Shown one piece after another: positions 1-9,632 of a stretch of DNA of 64,000 nucleotides. Source of the DNA: Chitinophaga sp. Cy-1792 (GTDB lineage: Bacteria; Bacteroidota; Bacteroidia; Chitinophagales; Chitinophagaceae); assembly GCF_011752935.1 (NCBI RefSeq), contig NZ_VWWO01000003.1, forward strand, positions 186,001 to 250,000, read 5' to 3'. The notes below the pieces were generated by a model. The model worked only from the letters and a program-made list of their open reading frames with translations, was not told where the DNA came from and made no database searches. The position numbers were made by a program, and so were the translations under genes. The number at the start of each line of letters is the position of its first letter. Position 1 is the first letter of the stretch.

Positions 1-3000
1 TCGATTACAGTAATATACATATCAGCAAATTGCTGAATGTTATCGGTAAGAAAAGCGATTTTACGATTCTTTATAAAAATGATGCGATCCCTGACACAAA
101 GATCAGCATCAAAATGAATGACGCTCCTGTTACAGAGATTCTTGACAAGGCGCTGAAAGGTACTTCCCTGGGCTATAGAGTAATGCCTAACCACCTCCTG
201 GTTATCGTTAAAGACGGTGACCAGATCACTACCGTAAAGGTAAAAGGTACGGTGAAAGATGCCGACGGTACGCCACTGATCGGTGTTACGGTGAAAGTGA
301 TGGGTATGACCAAAGGTGCCACCACTAACGTGAACGGTGTATACGAAATGGAAGTGCCGGAGAATGCAGTGCTGGAATTCTCTTACCTGGGCTATGAAAC
401 GCATACCCTTAACGTGAAGGGCGCCCAGAACTACAACATGACGCTGGCAGCAAATTCCAGCGGTCTCAATGAAGTGGTGGTAGTAGGTTATGGTACGCAG
501 AAGAAAGCTAACCTCAGCGGCGCCGTGGATAATATCTCCGGTAAAGCTTTGGAAAGTCGCCCGATTACCAACGTGGGTACGGGTTTACAAGGACTGATTC
601 CTAACCTGAACATAGGTATTTCCAGTGGTCGTTCTGCAGATGCTCCTTCCTTTAACCTCCGTGGATATACTTCCCTTTCCGGCGGTGATCCGTTTATCCT
701 GGTAGATAATATCCCTTTTACTGCCAGCGAAGTTTCCCGTTTGAACCCTGCCGATATTGAGAATGTAACCGTGCTGAAAGATGCGGCTTCTGCTGCCATC
801 TATGGTGCCCGTGCTGCATTCGGTGTGGTGCTGATCACCACCAAAACCGCCAAAGCAGGTAAACTCAAAGTTACAGCCAATGCCAACTACGCGGTTCGTT
901 CGCTGGGTAAAGTACCGGATGTTATCACTGATCCGCTGATCACCATGCAGATGAAGCATGACGCGGCTACTCCGCTGTACGACCTGTATACAGATGCACA
1001 ACGCGCCTATGCGGCACAGCGTTCGAAAGATCCTTCGTTGCCAGCTGTAATTGTGGACCCAAGCAATCCTAATGCCTGGGCATATTACGGTATGACCGAC
1101 TGGTTACATACCGTTTATAACAAAAGTGCTCCTGCCTATACCGGTAATTTTAGTTTGTCTAAGGGAGATGATAAACTCACCTACTATCTGTCCGGTGAAT
1201 ACTACCGTCAGGATGGTATGCTGCGTTCTAACCCGGATATCTATACCCGTTATAACCTCCGCGCCAAAGCTACCTATCAGCTGAACAGCAGACTGAAACT
1301 GGGTACCAATACTACGTATACAGATATGGGTTATAATACGCCTACAGTAGCTAATACCTATCTGTATTTCCATAATGCCAACAGAACGCCATCATTATCA
1401 GTGCCTAAAAACCCTGATGGAACCTGGACTTCCGACGGTGCTGCCCTCTTAGGCAAACTCCAGGATGGTGGCCGTACCAATACCGGTTACCGCGAATTCC
1501 TCGCCAGCCTGAATGGTGACCTGGCCCTAATCAAGAATGTGTGGAACCTGAAATCTGATTACTCTATTCGCAGAACAGATGGTGGTGGCAGTGAACTGAA
1601 CCTGCCGGTTTCTTACCGCACAGGTCCTGGTCAGCCTTTGGGTTATACCGATGGGAATACTTCCAGCGTAAAAAATAACTCGACAAATACCCAATACGAT
1701 GTATTCAACGTGTATTCCGACTTTCATAAGAAAATCAAGAAGCATGATTTGACTGCATTGGTGGGCTTCAACCAGGAAAAATATTCCTGGGAATATTATT
1801 GGGTAAAGGCAAATGGTCTTATCAGTCCTCAATATCCAAACCTCCAGTTAACTACAGGTGATGTATCTAAGTCAGATACTATCAGAGAGTGGTCCGTACG
1901 TGGGGTGTTCTACAGACTGGCATATTCCTACAATGATAAATACCTGGTAGAATTCAACGGCCGCCGCGATGGTAGCTCCCGTTTCCCTGCATCTAACCGC
2001 TGGGGTACTTTCCCATCTGCTTCTGCAGCATGGGTAGTTACCAATGAGGAATTCTTCAAACCTATTGCACAGTCTATTAAACTGGACTTCCTGAAAGTAC
2101 GTGGTTCCTATGGTGTACTGGGTGATCAGTCTGCCAATCCATATGGTTATCAGCCAGCTATGCCTTCCGGCCAGATCAATGTTATCCTGGATGGCTCTAA
2201 ACCTACAGGAGTATATATTGCGCCACCTGTAAGCGCCGACTATACCTGGCAGAAAGTGCGTAGCATTGATGGAGGTATTGACCTTTCCCTGCTCAAACAA
2301 CGTTTATCTGTTAGCTACGACCGCTATACCCGCTATACAGAAGGTATGTTTATCAAAGGGAAAACTCTTCCTGGCGCCTTTGGCGACGATCCTCCAAATG
2401 TAAACGGTGGTAACCTGAAAACACGTGGCTCCGAACTCAGCATCTCCTGGCGCGATGAGTTTAATATCGGAAAGAATCCATTCAGCTATAGTGTAAAAGT
2501 GGCAGTAGCTGACAGCCGCTCCTTCATTACTAAATTCGACAACCCTAGCGGTACCCTCGATGATCACTATGTTGGACAAGAAATCGGCGAAATCTGGGGC
2601 CTCACCACAGAAGGTTTCTTCCAGAACGAAGCAGAGCTGAAAAACCATGCAGACCAGACTAAAGTAGGTTCTGATGACCAGGGTTATAAATGGTATGTAG
2701 GTGACCTGAAATTCAAAGATATCAATGGCGACGGTGAAATCAGTTACGGTAAAAATACACTGGCGGATCACGGTGATAAGAGAATCATTGGTAACGACGC
2801 CATCAGATTCCCTTACAGCATTGATATGAGCGGTATGTACAAAGGCTTCGACCTCCGCCTGTTCTTCCAGGGGGTTGGTAAACGTGACTGGTATCCAGGT
2901 AACAGCAACCACTATTTCTGGGGTATCTATGCACAGCCATGGGCAAACGTTCAGGTACAGAATATGGACCACTGGACACCGGAAAATCCTAATGCTTACT

Positions 3001-3290
3001 TCCCTCGCGTAAAATCTTATATCGCAGAAGATAAAACAGAATTAGGTGCACCGCAAACCCGCTACCTGCAAAATGCGGCCTATCTGCGCCTGAAGAACAT
3101 TACCGTTGGTTATACATTGCCTAAATCACTCACAGATAAGATGAGAATCGCTCACCTGCGCTTCTATTTCAGCGCAGAGAACGTCTTCACCGTATCTCAC
3201 CTGAAAGCTGATATAGATCCTGAAGGACTCGATGGTACCATCTATCCTTTCCAGAAAACATATTCGTGCGGTCTGAACCTGAACTTTTAA
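1..3290 (+). CDS. SusC/RagA family TonB-linked outer-membrane receptor (5' partial)
   Basis: Outer-membrane TonB-dependent transporter that would form the barrel of a SusCD nutrient-import complex. The reading frame (codons from base 3) is open to the window edge, so the signal peptide and true start are missing; the TTG at 30 is not a real start. Visible in order: an STN (secretin/TonB short N-terminal) domain in the first 65 or so residues, a carboxypeptidase-regulatory-like beta-sandwich (GTVKDADGTPLIGVTVKV), the SusC hallmark segment LNEVVVVGYGTQKK, the plug domain (LRGYTSLSGGDPFILVDNIP, then VTVLKDAASAAIYGARAAFG) and a long beta-barrel ending in the aromatic-terminated GLNLNF. The STN domain is typical of receptors that signal to a FecR/sigma pair, which would lie upstream of the window. 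SusD starts 10 bases downstream, so the two are co-transcribed. The substrate cannot be read from the sequence. Confidence 0.95.
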   Translation, partial: DYSNIHISKLLNVIGKKSDFTILYKNDAIPDTKISIKMNDAPVTEILDKALKGTSLGYRVMPNHLLVIVKDGDQITTVKVKGTVKDADGTPLIGVTVKVMGMTKGATTNVNGVYEMEVPENAVLEFSYLGYETHTLNVKGAQNYNMTLAANSSGLNEVVVVGYGTQKKANLSGAVDNISGKALESRPITNVGTGLQGLIPNLNIGISSGRSADAPSFNLRGYTSLSGGDPFILVDNIPFTASEVSRLNPADIENVTVLKDAASAAIYGARAAFGVVLITTKTAKAGKLKVTANANYAVRSLGKVPDVITDPLITMQMKHDAATPLYDLYTDAQRAYAAQRSKDPSLPAVIVDPSNPNAWAYYGMTDWLHTVYNKSAPAYTGNFSLSKGDDKLTYYLSGEYYRQDGMLRSNPDIYTRYNLRAKATYQLNSRLKLGTNTTYTDMGYNTPTVANTYLYFHNANRTPSLSVPKNPDGTWTSDGAALLGKLQDGGRTNTGYREFLASLNGDLALIKNVWNLKSDYSIRRTDGGGSELNLPVSYRTGPGQPLGYTDGNTSSVKNNSTNTQYDVFNVYSDFHKKIKKHDLTALVGFNQEKYSWEYYWVKANGLISPQYPNLQLTTGDVSKSDTIREWSVRGVFYRLAYSYNDKYLVEFNGRRDGSSRFPASNRWGTFPSASAAWVVTNEEFFKPIAQSIKLDFLKVRGSYGVLGDQSANPYGYQPAMPSGQINVILDGSKPTGVYIAPPVSADYTWQKVRSIDGGIDLSLLKQRLSVSYDRYTRYTEGMFIKGKTLPGAFGDDPPNVNGGNLKTRGSELSISWRDEFNIGKNPFSYSVKVAVADSRSFITKFDNPSGTLDDHYVGQEIGEIWGLTTEGFFQNEAELKNHADQTKVGSDDQGYKWYVGDLKFKDINGDGEISYGKNTLADHGDKRIIGNDAIRFPYSIDMSGMYKGFDLRLFFQGVGKRDWYPGNSNHYFWGIYAQPWANVQVQNMDHWTPENPNAYFPRVKSYIAEDKTELGAPQTRYLQNAAYLRLKNITVGYTLPKSLTDKMRIAHLRFYFSAENVFTVSHLKADIDPEGLDGTIYPFQKTYSCGLNLNF

Positions 3291-3300
3291 AATGTGAATC

Positions 3301-5106
3301 ATGAAAAAAACATCGCTCTATATAGCTTTAAGTGCTGCTGCAGTTTTTGCAGCTTCATGTAAAAAAGATTTTCTGCAGAAATATCCTAAAACAGAGATTT
3401 CTCCGGATGCTTATTTCAACACAGCCAAAGACCTGGAAACATTCGCCAATACCTTTTACGATAAGGACTATTCTTACGATGATACGAATAGTGACAATGT
3501 TTCGTACTACAGCAGCAGTGGCGAATTAGATGCCTTACTGGAAGGCAATATAGACCCTACCACCGTAGGTAAAACCGGCTGGGACGACTGGAAGAAATTA
3601 CGTACCTATAATTTCCTGCTGGATTACGCGCACCGTGCTTCCGGCGATACCGTAGGTATTAACCATAATATCGGTGTGGCCAGGTTTTTCCGTGCTAAAT
3701 TCTATATCGCCAAACTGGCCCGTTATTCCGATGTGACCTGGTATTCACATGTGATGACAAACGTAGATTCTGCGTTGTACCTGCCACGTGATCCTCGTGC
3801 GAAAGTGGCGGATTCCATTATGGCAGATCTGAACTACGCAATCAGTAACCTGAAACCGGAGGATAACGGGAACAGAACCCGCGTGAACAAATGGACGGCG
3901 CTGGCACTGATGGCCCGTTTCGGCCTCTTTGAAGGTACCTTCCGTAAATACCACAGCGAGCTTGGTCTGACAGACAAAGCGGCACCATTCCTGAACGCCG
4001 CTGTGGATGCAGCGCAGCAGCTCATCGCTGGTGGTAAATTCAAAATCTATAGTACTGGTAAAGGTGCCGCTGATTACCGCGCACTGTTTAGCAGTCCTAC
4101 GCTGAATGGAAACCCTGAAATTATTCAGTGGTTCGATTGCCAGCAGAGCCTGAGCGTAGGTAACAACTCACATACCGTATTGGGTTGGAGCTGGTCTGTC
4201 AGCAATAGCCTCGTAGAAAGTTACCTGATGACAGACGGTACGCCGTTTACTTCTCAGCCAGGTTACAAAACAAAAGGTTTTGTGGATGTATTCGCCAACC
4301 GCGATCCGCGTTTAGCCGAAACCGTTGCCTATCCGGGTTATTCTATTACCAACGATAACAGATTATATTATGCGAAGCCTAACCTGGGTGGTTATGATCA
4401 GCTGAAGTTTTATCCACGTGATCCTGCATTGCGCCAGGGCTGGGATGCGAACTATACTGGTATGCCTATGTTCCGCTATGCGGAAGTATTGCTGAACCTT
4501 GCTGAGGCTAAAGCAGAACTGGGTAGTCTCACACAACAGGATGTTGACAATACGATCAATCAGTTGAGAGACCGTGTGGGTATGCCTAAACTGATAATGG
4601 GTACAGCCAACGGAGCTCCTGATCAGGTAATGGCAAACGCTTATCCTGAAGTTTCCGGCGCCAATAAAGGTGTGATCCTGGAAATCAGAAGAGAGCGCCG
4701 TGTGGAGCTGGCTTGTGAAGGCCTTCGCCTCAACGACCTGAATCGCTGGGCAGCAGCCGGTCGCATCCAGGATGCGCAACAAGGTATGTATGTTCCTGCA
4801 CTGGGTGGTATTGATATGTCGGGAGATGGTATCCCTGATATCGCTATCCTGGCGAGTCCTACTGACACAGCTGAAATGAACACGGTACCACTGTCTGTAA
4901 GATATACCATCAGCCGCTTCTATCTGAAAGATGCCAGCGGTAAGGAAACAAACTACTATCTGGACAATGGCCGCAGCGGCAGAATTTCGTTTACACGTTA
5001 TCGTGATAATCCACGTAAATTCGTTGCACCGAAATATTTCTATCGCCCGATCTCATTACAGGAAACTGTACTGAATCCTAATCTGAAACAGATTTTCGGC
5101 TGGTAG
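3301..5106 (+). CDS. SusD/RagB family nutrient-binding outer-membrane lipoprotein
   Basis: Surface lipoprotein that caps the upstream SusC barrel and binds the nutrient. The 601 residues begin with a lipoprotein signal peptide whose lipobox ends in AASC (Cys20), followed by the SusD start pattern KKDFLQKYPKTEISPDAYF. The C-terminal half has the usual family blocks: YAEVLLNLAEAKAELG, a RDRVGMP segment, and EIRRERRVELACEGLRLNDLNRW, which is diagnostic of RagB/SusD. The ATG lies 10 bases after the susC stop, which fits an operon. A strong hairpin plus U-tract follows the stop, separating this pair from the next gene at least in part. The ligand is unknown; the phosphoesterase next door hints at a phosphorylated substrate, but that is only inference. 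Confidence 0.95.
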   Translation: MKKTSLYIALSAAAVFAASCKKDFLQKYPKTEISPDAYFNTAKDLETFANTFYDKDYSYDDTNSDNVSYYSSSGELDALLEGNIDPTTVGKTGWDDWKKLRTYNFLLDYAHRASGDTVGINHNIGVARFFRAKFYIAKLARYSDVTWYSHVMTNVDSALYLPRDPRAKVADSIMADLNYAISNLKPEDNGNRTRVNKWTALALMARFGLFEGTFRKYHSELGLTDKAAPFLNAAVDAAQQLIAGGKFKIYSTGKGAADYRALFSSPTLNGNPEIIQWFDCQQSLSVGNNSHTVLGWSWSVSNSLVESYLMTDGTPFTSQPGYKTKGFVDVFANRDPRLAETVAYPGYSITNDNRLYYAKPNLGGYDQLKFYPRDPALRQGWDANYTGMPMFRYAEVLLNLAEAKAELGSLTQQDVDNTINQLRDRVGMPKLIMGTANGAPDQVMANAYPEVSGANKGVILEIRRERRVELACEGLRLNDLNRWAAAGRIQDAQQGMYVPALGGIDMSGDGIPDIAILASPTDTAEMNTVPLSVRYTISRFYLKDASGKETNYYLDNGRSGRISFTRYRDNPRKFVAPKYFYRPISLQETVLNPNLKQIFGW

Positions 5107-5122
5107 TTAGCAAATAATTAAC

Positions 5123-5206
5123 GGAGAGCAATACCATACTGGCTGTAAGCAATAACCGTTGCCCGGGGCTAGTATGGATTTGCTCTCTTTTCTTTTATTT
5201 TTTTTA
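5123..5206 (+). terminator. Intrinsic terminator/attenuator between susD and the phosphoesterase gene
   Basis: Arms at 5123-5143 (GGAGAGCAATACCATACTGGC without its last base) and about 5169-5188 (GCTAGTATGGATTTGCTCTC) pair nearly completely, and a T-rich run follows at 5188-5206. The next ATG is only 6 bases after the T-run, so the hairpin probably lowers rather than abolishes expression of the following gene. Confidence 0.75.
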
Positions 5207-5211
5207 TACAG

Positions 5212-7650
5212 ATGAACATGAAGAAAACCATGCTGTCAGCCGCTCTGGTGCTGACATCCATCAGCCTCTTTGCCCAACTCAACGGTAGCGTATATACGGA
5301 AAACCACAAAGGCTTGAAAGATGTTTGTGTTTCCGATGGATTGAATGTAGTCAAAACTGATGCTGATGGCCGGTTTACACTGCCAGGGCACAAAAACCAG
5401 AAATTCGTTTTTATCACTACTCCTGCCGGATATAGATTTGTTAACAACTACTTTATTAAAACTGACAGTACGGTAAAAAGCTATGACTTTCCTATGAAAG
5501 CCATACCAGTACTGCATAGGAAAGATATTTCCCGTTTTGTCAGACTGACTGATACAGAAACTTACCATTTCGGTGAGTGGATAACAGAATCATCTACCTA
5601 CGCCAAAAATGAACATGCGGATTTTATCGTACATACCGGCGATATCTGCTATGAGAGAGGAATGCAGTTCCATGCACAACATGTAAATACCCAAACCATG
5701 GGGCTGCCGGTTTATTACTGCGTAGGTAACCACGATCTCGTGAAAGGCCCGTACGGTGAGGCTTTGTTTGAATCGTTGTTTGGCCCTGTATTTTATTCTT
5801 TTGAGGCAGGCAATACACATTTCATCGTAACGCCTATGCGCTACGGGGATTATAAACCATCTTACACCTATGACGACCTGTACTACTGGCTGAAGAACGA
5901 CCTGGCACATACAGACCCAACTAAATCTGTTGTGATTTTTAATCACGATCTCCTGACATACGATAGTAATTTCATCATAAAGAATTCAAAAGGAGATAGC
6001 CTTGTTCTGAACGATCATAACCTGAAAGCATGGATCTACGGGCATTGGCATATCAATTTTGCACGTAAACACGGTAATACCGGCATCAGATCGCTGTGTT
6101 CTGCACCTGCTGCTGATGGTGGTATTGATAATTCCATGTCTAATTTCGATGTGATAGAAGTGGCGCGTGAAGGTATTGTATCTGTTAACAGAAGATATAC
6201 TTATGTAGATAACCAGGTGGTACTGGTATCACCATCGAAGCAAGGAGCTGCTGTAAGTGGCCAGCAGCTTACTGTCAGCGCTAACGTATATCATACGGAA
6301 GACCCGGTAAAAGCAGTTGTTTTCAGGATGTATGACAACAATGGTAAACTGTTGCAGCAGACACAACTGAATGCTGCCAGCGACTGGACATGGAAAGGAA
6401 CGGTGAATATTAAAAATCTCCCGCCGCAAAGCCGCTACAACAGTACGTTAGAGGCGACCTTAAATACCGGCAGAATATTATTCAGACGTGATACTTTTAG
6501 TCTGGCTGCTGCTACTGCTCCTAAAGCTACAGCTGATTGGAACCAGGTACTACAAAACGCGCAACGCCTGCCACAAATAAAAGATAATGGAAAGGTGCAT
6601 CCACGCCTCGTCTGGACGGCCAACGCAGGAGGAAATATCTGGAAATCATCTCCCATTATAATAAATGGAAAATTATACCTGGCTACACTGGATGATGAAA
6701 ATATTACCAATTGTGCCATCCTGGCCCTGGATGCCGTTACAGGCAAACAGTTGTGGAAGTTCTCTACCGGAAATTCTATCAAACAAAGTTTATCCTTTGC
6801 AGACGGAAAAATCTTTGGTACGGATGCTGAAGGCATGACTTATGCCCTGGATGCTAATACCGGTAAGCTTTTATGGAAACATGATGGCGGTATGAAAGAT
6901 CTTGCCACCTATAATAGTGCAGGTGTTATTTACAATAAAACTTATATCACCGGTGCAGGTCATTACATGCAGGCACTGGATATTAACACCGGAAACCCGC
7001 TGTGGACAAACAGTTCATGGTCTGGCGGTGAAGGTACACCTGTTGCCATGACCATCTTCGGCAACGAGTTAATTACTTCTTCCAACTGGAATGCCTTGTT
7101 TGCACACGACCTGAATACCGGAAAACTGCTGTGGAAAAGGAGCGACGGAGGTATCCGGTTCAGAAGTGGTACTGCTGCTGTGGCAGACAATAAATTATAT
7201 GTGCATGGCATCAACATGCTGCATGTACTGAATGCTACAGGAGAAACTACAGATAGTATTCCACTGCAATACAACCTCAAAACCATGACTGCGCCTGTAA
7301 TTACGGATGATAGAATCCTGGTGGCAACAGCAGAACATGGCCTGATTGTATATGATAGAAAAAGCAAGGAAGAACTAGGTGTGTTCAAGCCAAAACAATC
7401 CCTGACTTTCTCTGCACCTTATACATTACCGCCGGCTGCTGCTGTAGAGAGCACACCGCTGGTACTTGGTAAATATGCATTCGTGGCCGCTGCAGACGGA
7501 CATCTGTACCTGCTGAATATTGCAGGTAAGCCGGAATTGGTGACTGATATTGATTTGGGAGCGCCGGTGCTGGCAGATATGGCGTTGGTTAACGGAATGC
7601 TTTATGTAGCTGATTTTTCGGGGAACATTAATGCTTTTGTGTTAGAATAG
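5212..7650 (+). CDS. Secreted calcineurin-like metallophosphoesterase fused to a PQQ-type beta-propeller
   Basis: Predicted periplasmic or surface phosphoesterase of 812 residues with signal peptide (residues 1-21, ending LFAQ). A beta-sandwich like the MetallophosN domain (about 24-100) precedes a calcineurin-like core (about 108-300) with metal-binding motifs GD (143-144), GNHD (172-175), NHD (244-246) and GHWH (277-280). The first motif, normally D-x-H, reads DTE at 114-116, so one ligand is unusual. From about residue 460 there is a PQQ-like/quinoprotein propeller with repeats such as ALDANTGKLLWKHDGG and AHDLNTGKLLWKRSDG. Such propellers more often act as binding platforms than as PQQ enzymes when fused to hydrolases. 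The gene follows the SusCD pair, suggesting that it processes the imported ligand (phosphodiester or phosphorylated polymer), but this is inference. Confidence 0.9.
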   Translation: MNMKKTMLSAALVLTSISLFAQLNGSVYTENHKGLKDVCVSDGLNVVKTDADGRFTLPGHKNQKFVFITTPAGYRFVNNYFIKTDSTVKSYDFPMKAIPVLHRKDISRFVRLTDTETYHFGEWITESSTYAKNEHADFIVHTGDICYERGMQFHAQHVNTQTMGLPVYYCVGNHDLVKGPYGEALFESLFGPVFYSFEAGNTHFIVTPMRYGDYKPSYTYDDLYYWLKNDLAHTDPTKSVVIFNHDLLTYDSNFIIKNSKGDSLVLNDHNLKAWIYGHWHINFARKHGNTGIRSLCSAPAADGGIDNSMSNFDVIEVAREGIVSVNRRYTYVDNQVVLVSPSKQGAAVSGQQLTVSANVYHTEDPVKAVVFRMYDNNGKLLQQTQLNAASDWTWKGTVNIKNLPPQSRYNSTLEATLNTGRILFRRDTFSLAAATAPKATADWNQVLQNAQRLPQIKDNGKVHPRLVWTANAGGNIWKSSPIIINGKLYLATLDDENITNCAILALDAVTGKQLWKFSTGNSIKQSLSFADGKIFGTDAEGMTYALDANTGKLLWKHDGGMKDLATYNSAGVIYNKTYITGAGHYMQALDINTGNPLWTNSSWSGGEGTPVAMTIFGNELITSSNWNALFAHDLNTGKLLWKRSDGGIRFRSGTAAVADNKLYVHGINMLHVLNATGETTDSIPLQYNLKTMTAPVITDDRILVATAEHGLIVYDRKSKEELGVFKPKQSLTFSAPYTLPPAAAVESTPLVLGKYAFVAAADGHLYLLNIAGKPELVTDIDLGAPVLADMALVNGMLYVADFSGNINAFVLE

Positions 7651-7674
7651 TTGTTTGTATTTGTGTTAAAAGTA

Positions 7675-7736
7675 AGGCTGGCCAAAAAGCTTTCAGTTAT
7701 CATGATTGAGTTGCTTTTTGGTCAGCCTCTTTTATT
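7675..7736 (+). terminator. Terminator after the phosphoesterase gene, probably bidirectional
   Basis: AGGCTGGCCAAAAAGC (7675-7690) pairs with GCTTTTTGGTCAGCCT (7713-7728) across a 22-nt loop, and CTCTTTTATT follows. It sits between the convergent ends of the phosphoesterase gene and the YiaA-like gene. Confidence 0.8.
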
Positions 7737-8151
7737 AGTAGTCTGCTTTGCCTGTCTCTGGGGCTTTCGCAGCCTGACTATCGCGTGTGTTCTTCTGTAC
7801 GGTGATAGCTCCGAAAATACTCAGTAAAAATGCGAATGCATAAAAACCTTTTTCGCTTGGGAGCAATGTTGCATTGAATAATCCTACAGTGAGCAGTACA
7901 ATGGTCAGCAACATAGATACCCAGCTAATGCCGTAATAGATCTCGGTTACAGGTATGCCTTCGATTTTATCGCGCACACATTTTTGTACTGATACCGCTG
8001 CAAACAGGCCATACATAAGGATGGTGAAGTAATAACCTTTTTCATTCAGCTGCATATTGGAGTTCCACAGACCGATAATGAAGCCGGTCATACCTGCTGT
8101 CAGCGCGATCCAGGAAGCGATGATAAATGCATTTGATGGTTTTTGTTTCAT
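7735..8151 (-). CDS. YiaA/YiaB family inner-membrane protein
   Basis: Small inner-membrane protein of 138 residues with four predicted transmembrane helices arranged as two similar pairs: the first half (about 9-60, ending YGLFAAVSVQKCVRDK) and the second half (about 70-122, ending LSIFGAITVQKNTRD) look like a duplicated unit with the repeated signature A-x-x-x-QK-x-x-RD. This matches the YiaA/YiaB two-helix family. The molecular function of that family is unknown. The gene stands alone, convergent with the phosphoesterase gene; the stop codon lies in the shared terminator region. The start is the ATG at 8151; no strong ribosome binding site is visible, which is normal for the group. Confidence 0.85.
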   Translation of the reverse strand: MKQKPSNAFIIASWIALTAGMTGFIIGLWNSNMQLNEKGYYFTILMYGLFAAVSVQKCVRDKIEGIPVTEIYYGISWVSMLLTIVLLTVGLFNATLLPSEKGFYAFAFLLSIFGAITVQKNTRDSQAAKAPETGKADY

Positions 8152-8261
8152 ACAGTATATGGGTTTTGCTTAAGTAATAATACTACTTTATTTCAATTTT
8201 GTATGTCCTGCGTGTATGCTTTAGTGTTAGAGAAATGCTAAAGCTGGATGATATGGTCTAT

Positions 8262-8300
8262 AAAAAAAGCCGTTTCTACTGAGTAGAAACGGCTTTTTGT
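8262..8300 (-). terminator. Terminator of the first initiator tRNA gene
   Basis: AAAAAGCCGTTTCTACT pairs with AGTAGAAACGGCTTTTT around a short loop; on the minus strand a T-run follows the stem. It lies immediately 3' of the tRNA. Confidence 0.85.
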
Positions 8301-8303
8301 TTG

Positions 8304-8375
<72 letters not shown>

Positions 8376-8384
8376 ATGAGGGTG

Positions 8385-8413
8385 CAAATGTAGGCAATAA
8401 TTTGGAACTACAA
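8385..8413 (-). promoter_or_regulatory. Bacteroidota-type promoter of initiator tRNA copy 1
   Basis: On the minus strand TTG (8411-8413), an 18-nt spacer and TACATTTG (8385-8392), matching TTG / TAnnTTTG. Transcription would begin within a few bases of the tRNA 5' end. Confidence 0.75.
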
Positions 8414-8496
8414 AATTTAGTGTTGGATTTTTTTAAAATAAGCAGAAAAACGTAGGTGCGTTACCGTTAGGTACGGCATGAATTTGCAGAAATTAA

Positions 8497-8537
8497 AAAA
8501 GCCTTGTGTCTATTCAATAGACACAAGGCTTTTTGTT
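8497..8537 (-). terminator. Terminator of the second initiator tRNA gene
   Basis: AAAAAGCCTTGTGTCTATT pairs with AATAGACACAAGGCTTTTT; on the minus strand this stem directly follows tRNA copy 2. The stem sequence differs from that of copy 1 although the architecture is the same. Confidence 0.85.
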
Positions 8538-8539
8538 TG

Positions 8540-8611
<72 letters not shown>

Positions 8612-8620
8612 ATGTGGTTG

Positions 8621-8649
8621 CAAATGTAGGCAATAATTTATAACTGCAA
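8621..8649 (-). promoter_or_regulatory. Bacteroidota-type promoter of initiator tRNA copy 2
   Basis: Minus strand TTG (8647-8649), 18-nt spacer, TACATTTG (8621-8628). Both boxes and the spacing are the same as in copy 1, while the spacer has diverged at a few positions. Confidence 0.75.
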
Positions 8650-8761
8650 AATTTAGTGTTAAGTTTTTTTTATCAATACGTTATGAAGATTAATTAAATC
8701 TCTCCTTAAACCCTTTACTGTAGCTGTTTATAGAGAGAAGAATTTTTTTTATTTATTTTTA

Positions 8762-9529
8762 TCAGATGTCTGAATATTCAGTAGGACGTACAAATATTAT
8801 ATCCTGATGCGATACATTGTGCTGATATTCCGGCAATGCAACCAGCTTTTTCCATTCAGGATCTGCCCCGAAAGATTTCCAGTGTGCGTCTCTGTCGGCC
8901 TTATTGTTGAAAGTGGTCAGGTACATCAGATTGGGCATATGCGCGCCTGCAATGACGGAACCATAGAACACCGCATTAAAATTCAGCCGCTTGAAAATTC
9001 CTACTTCTCCACCGGCATTAAACATTTTTACTTTGCTGGCATGCGAGCGTTCTGTAGCACTTTCGTAGCTACGTAATTCATATACGCGCTCGTTTTTAGG
9101 TGAGCTGAGTGCCGGTAACGCATAGGCAGGCATCTCCCCGAAAGCCTGTAGCAGTATGGTTTCTATGCGCACATAAGGGGCTGTTTCATTATATCCGTCC
9201 AGGAATGGACCCGCAGCAGCCTGGTAGTTATTGTCCTGTTGCAGCTGGTTATTCACACTGGCAAACTGGTCCAGCGATTTACAGGCCGTAAACACATATA
9301 CCTTGTTGTCGCTGCTATCCTGGCTGATAGGCTTGAATACGCCAACATCCCGGATGCCTGCCCGGTGTAATGCCGGCAGATAGGCCTGTTGAAGGAAATT
9401 GTCCAAACCGGCTTCCTGGGCTGGTTTGATATGATATACGCGAATCTGGTAATATAAGCGGCCTTTATCTTTGGCAAAAGCGCCGGCAAAGCCGAATACA
9501 AGTAAAAGCGATAATAGACGAGACTTCAT
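8762..9529 (-). CDS. NIPSNAP family protein, exported
   Basis: Protein of 255 residues from the ATG at 9529, chosen because it gives a clean signal peptide (MKSRLLSLLLVFGFAGAFA); a longer frame upstream lacks one. Two ferredoxin-like NIPSNAP modules are visible: one starting YYQIRVYHIKPAQEAGLDNF and a second starting NERVYELRSYES, with the family-typical TTFNNKADRDAHWKSFGADPEW near the end of the second. NIPSNAP proteins are small dimeric alpha/beta barrels; in bacteria the exported forms have no established role. The gene is divergent from the SUFU-family gene and ends about 110 bases before tRNA promoter 2. Nothing in the neighbourhood links it to a pathway. Confidence 0.85.
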   Translation of the reverse strand: MKSRLLSLLLVFGFAGAFAKDKGRLYYQIRVYHIKPAQEAGLDNFLQQAYLPALHRAGIRDVGVFKPISQDSSDNKVYVFTACKSLDQFASVNNQLQQDNNYQAAAGPFLDGYNETAPYVRIETILLQAFGEMPAYALPALSSPKNERVYELRSYESATERSHASKVKMFNAGGEVGIFKRLNFNAVFYGSVIAGAHMPNLMYLTTFNNKADRDAHWKSFGADPEWKKLVALPEYQHNVSHQDIIFVRPTEYSDI

Positions 9530-9604
9530 TTGTGGAATTTTAATGCAACAAAATAGGGCTTTCATTCCTATTTTTATAGTTCCGGTTATCTTGCGATACC
9601 GGCC

Positions 9605-9612
9605 TATCTTTG
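9605..9612 (+). promoter_or_regulatory. -7 box TATCTTTG of the SUFU-family gene
   Basis: Perfect match to TAnnTTTG 20 bases before the chosen ATG at 9633. No clear TTG lies at the right distance upstream, so only the -7 element is supported. Confidence 0.5.
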
Positions 9613-9632
9613 TTAAACTGAAACCAGGTATT

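Noticed and set aside
9471..9632. N-terminal extension of the SUFU-family protein
   Set aside because: It would overlap the start of the divergent NIPSNAP gene, and a TATCTTTG element lies inside it.
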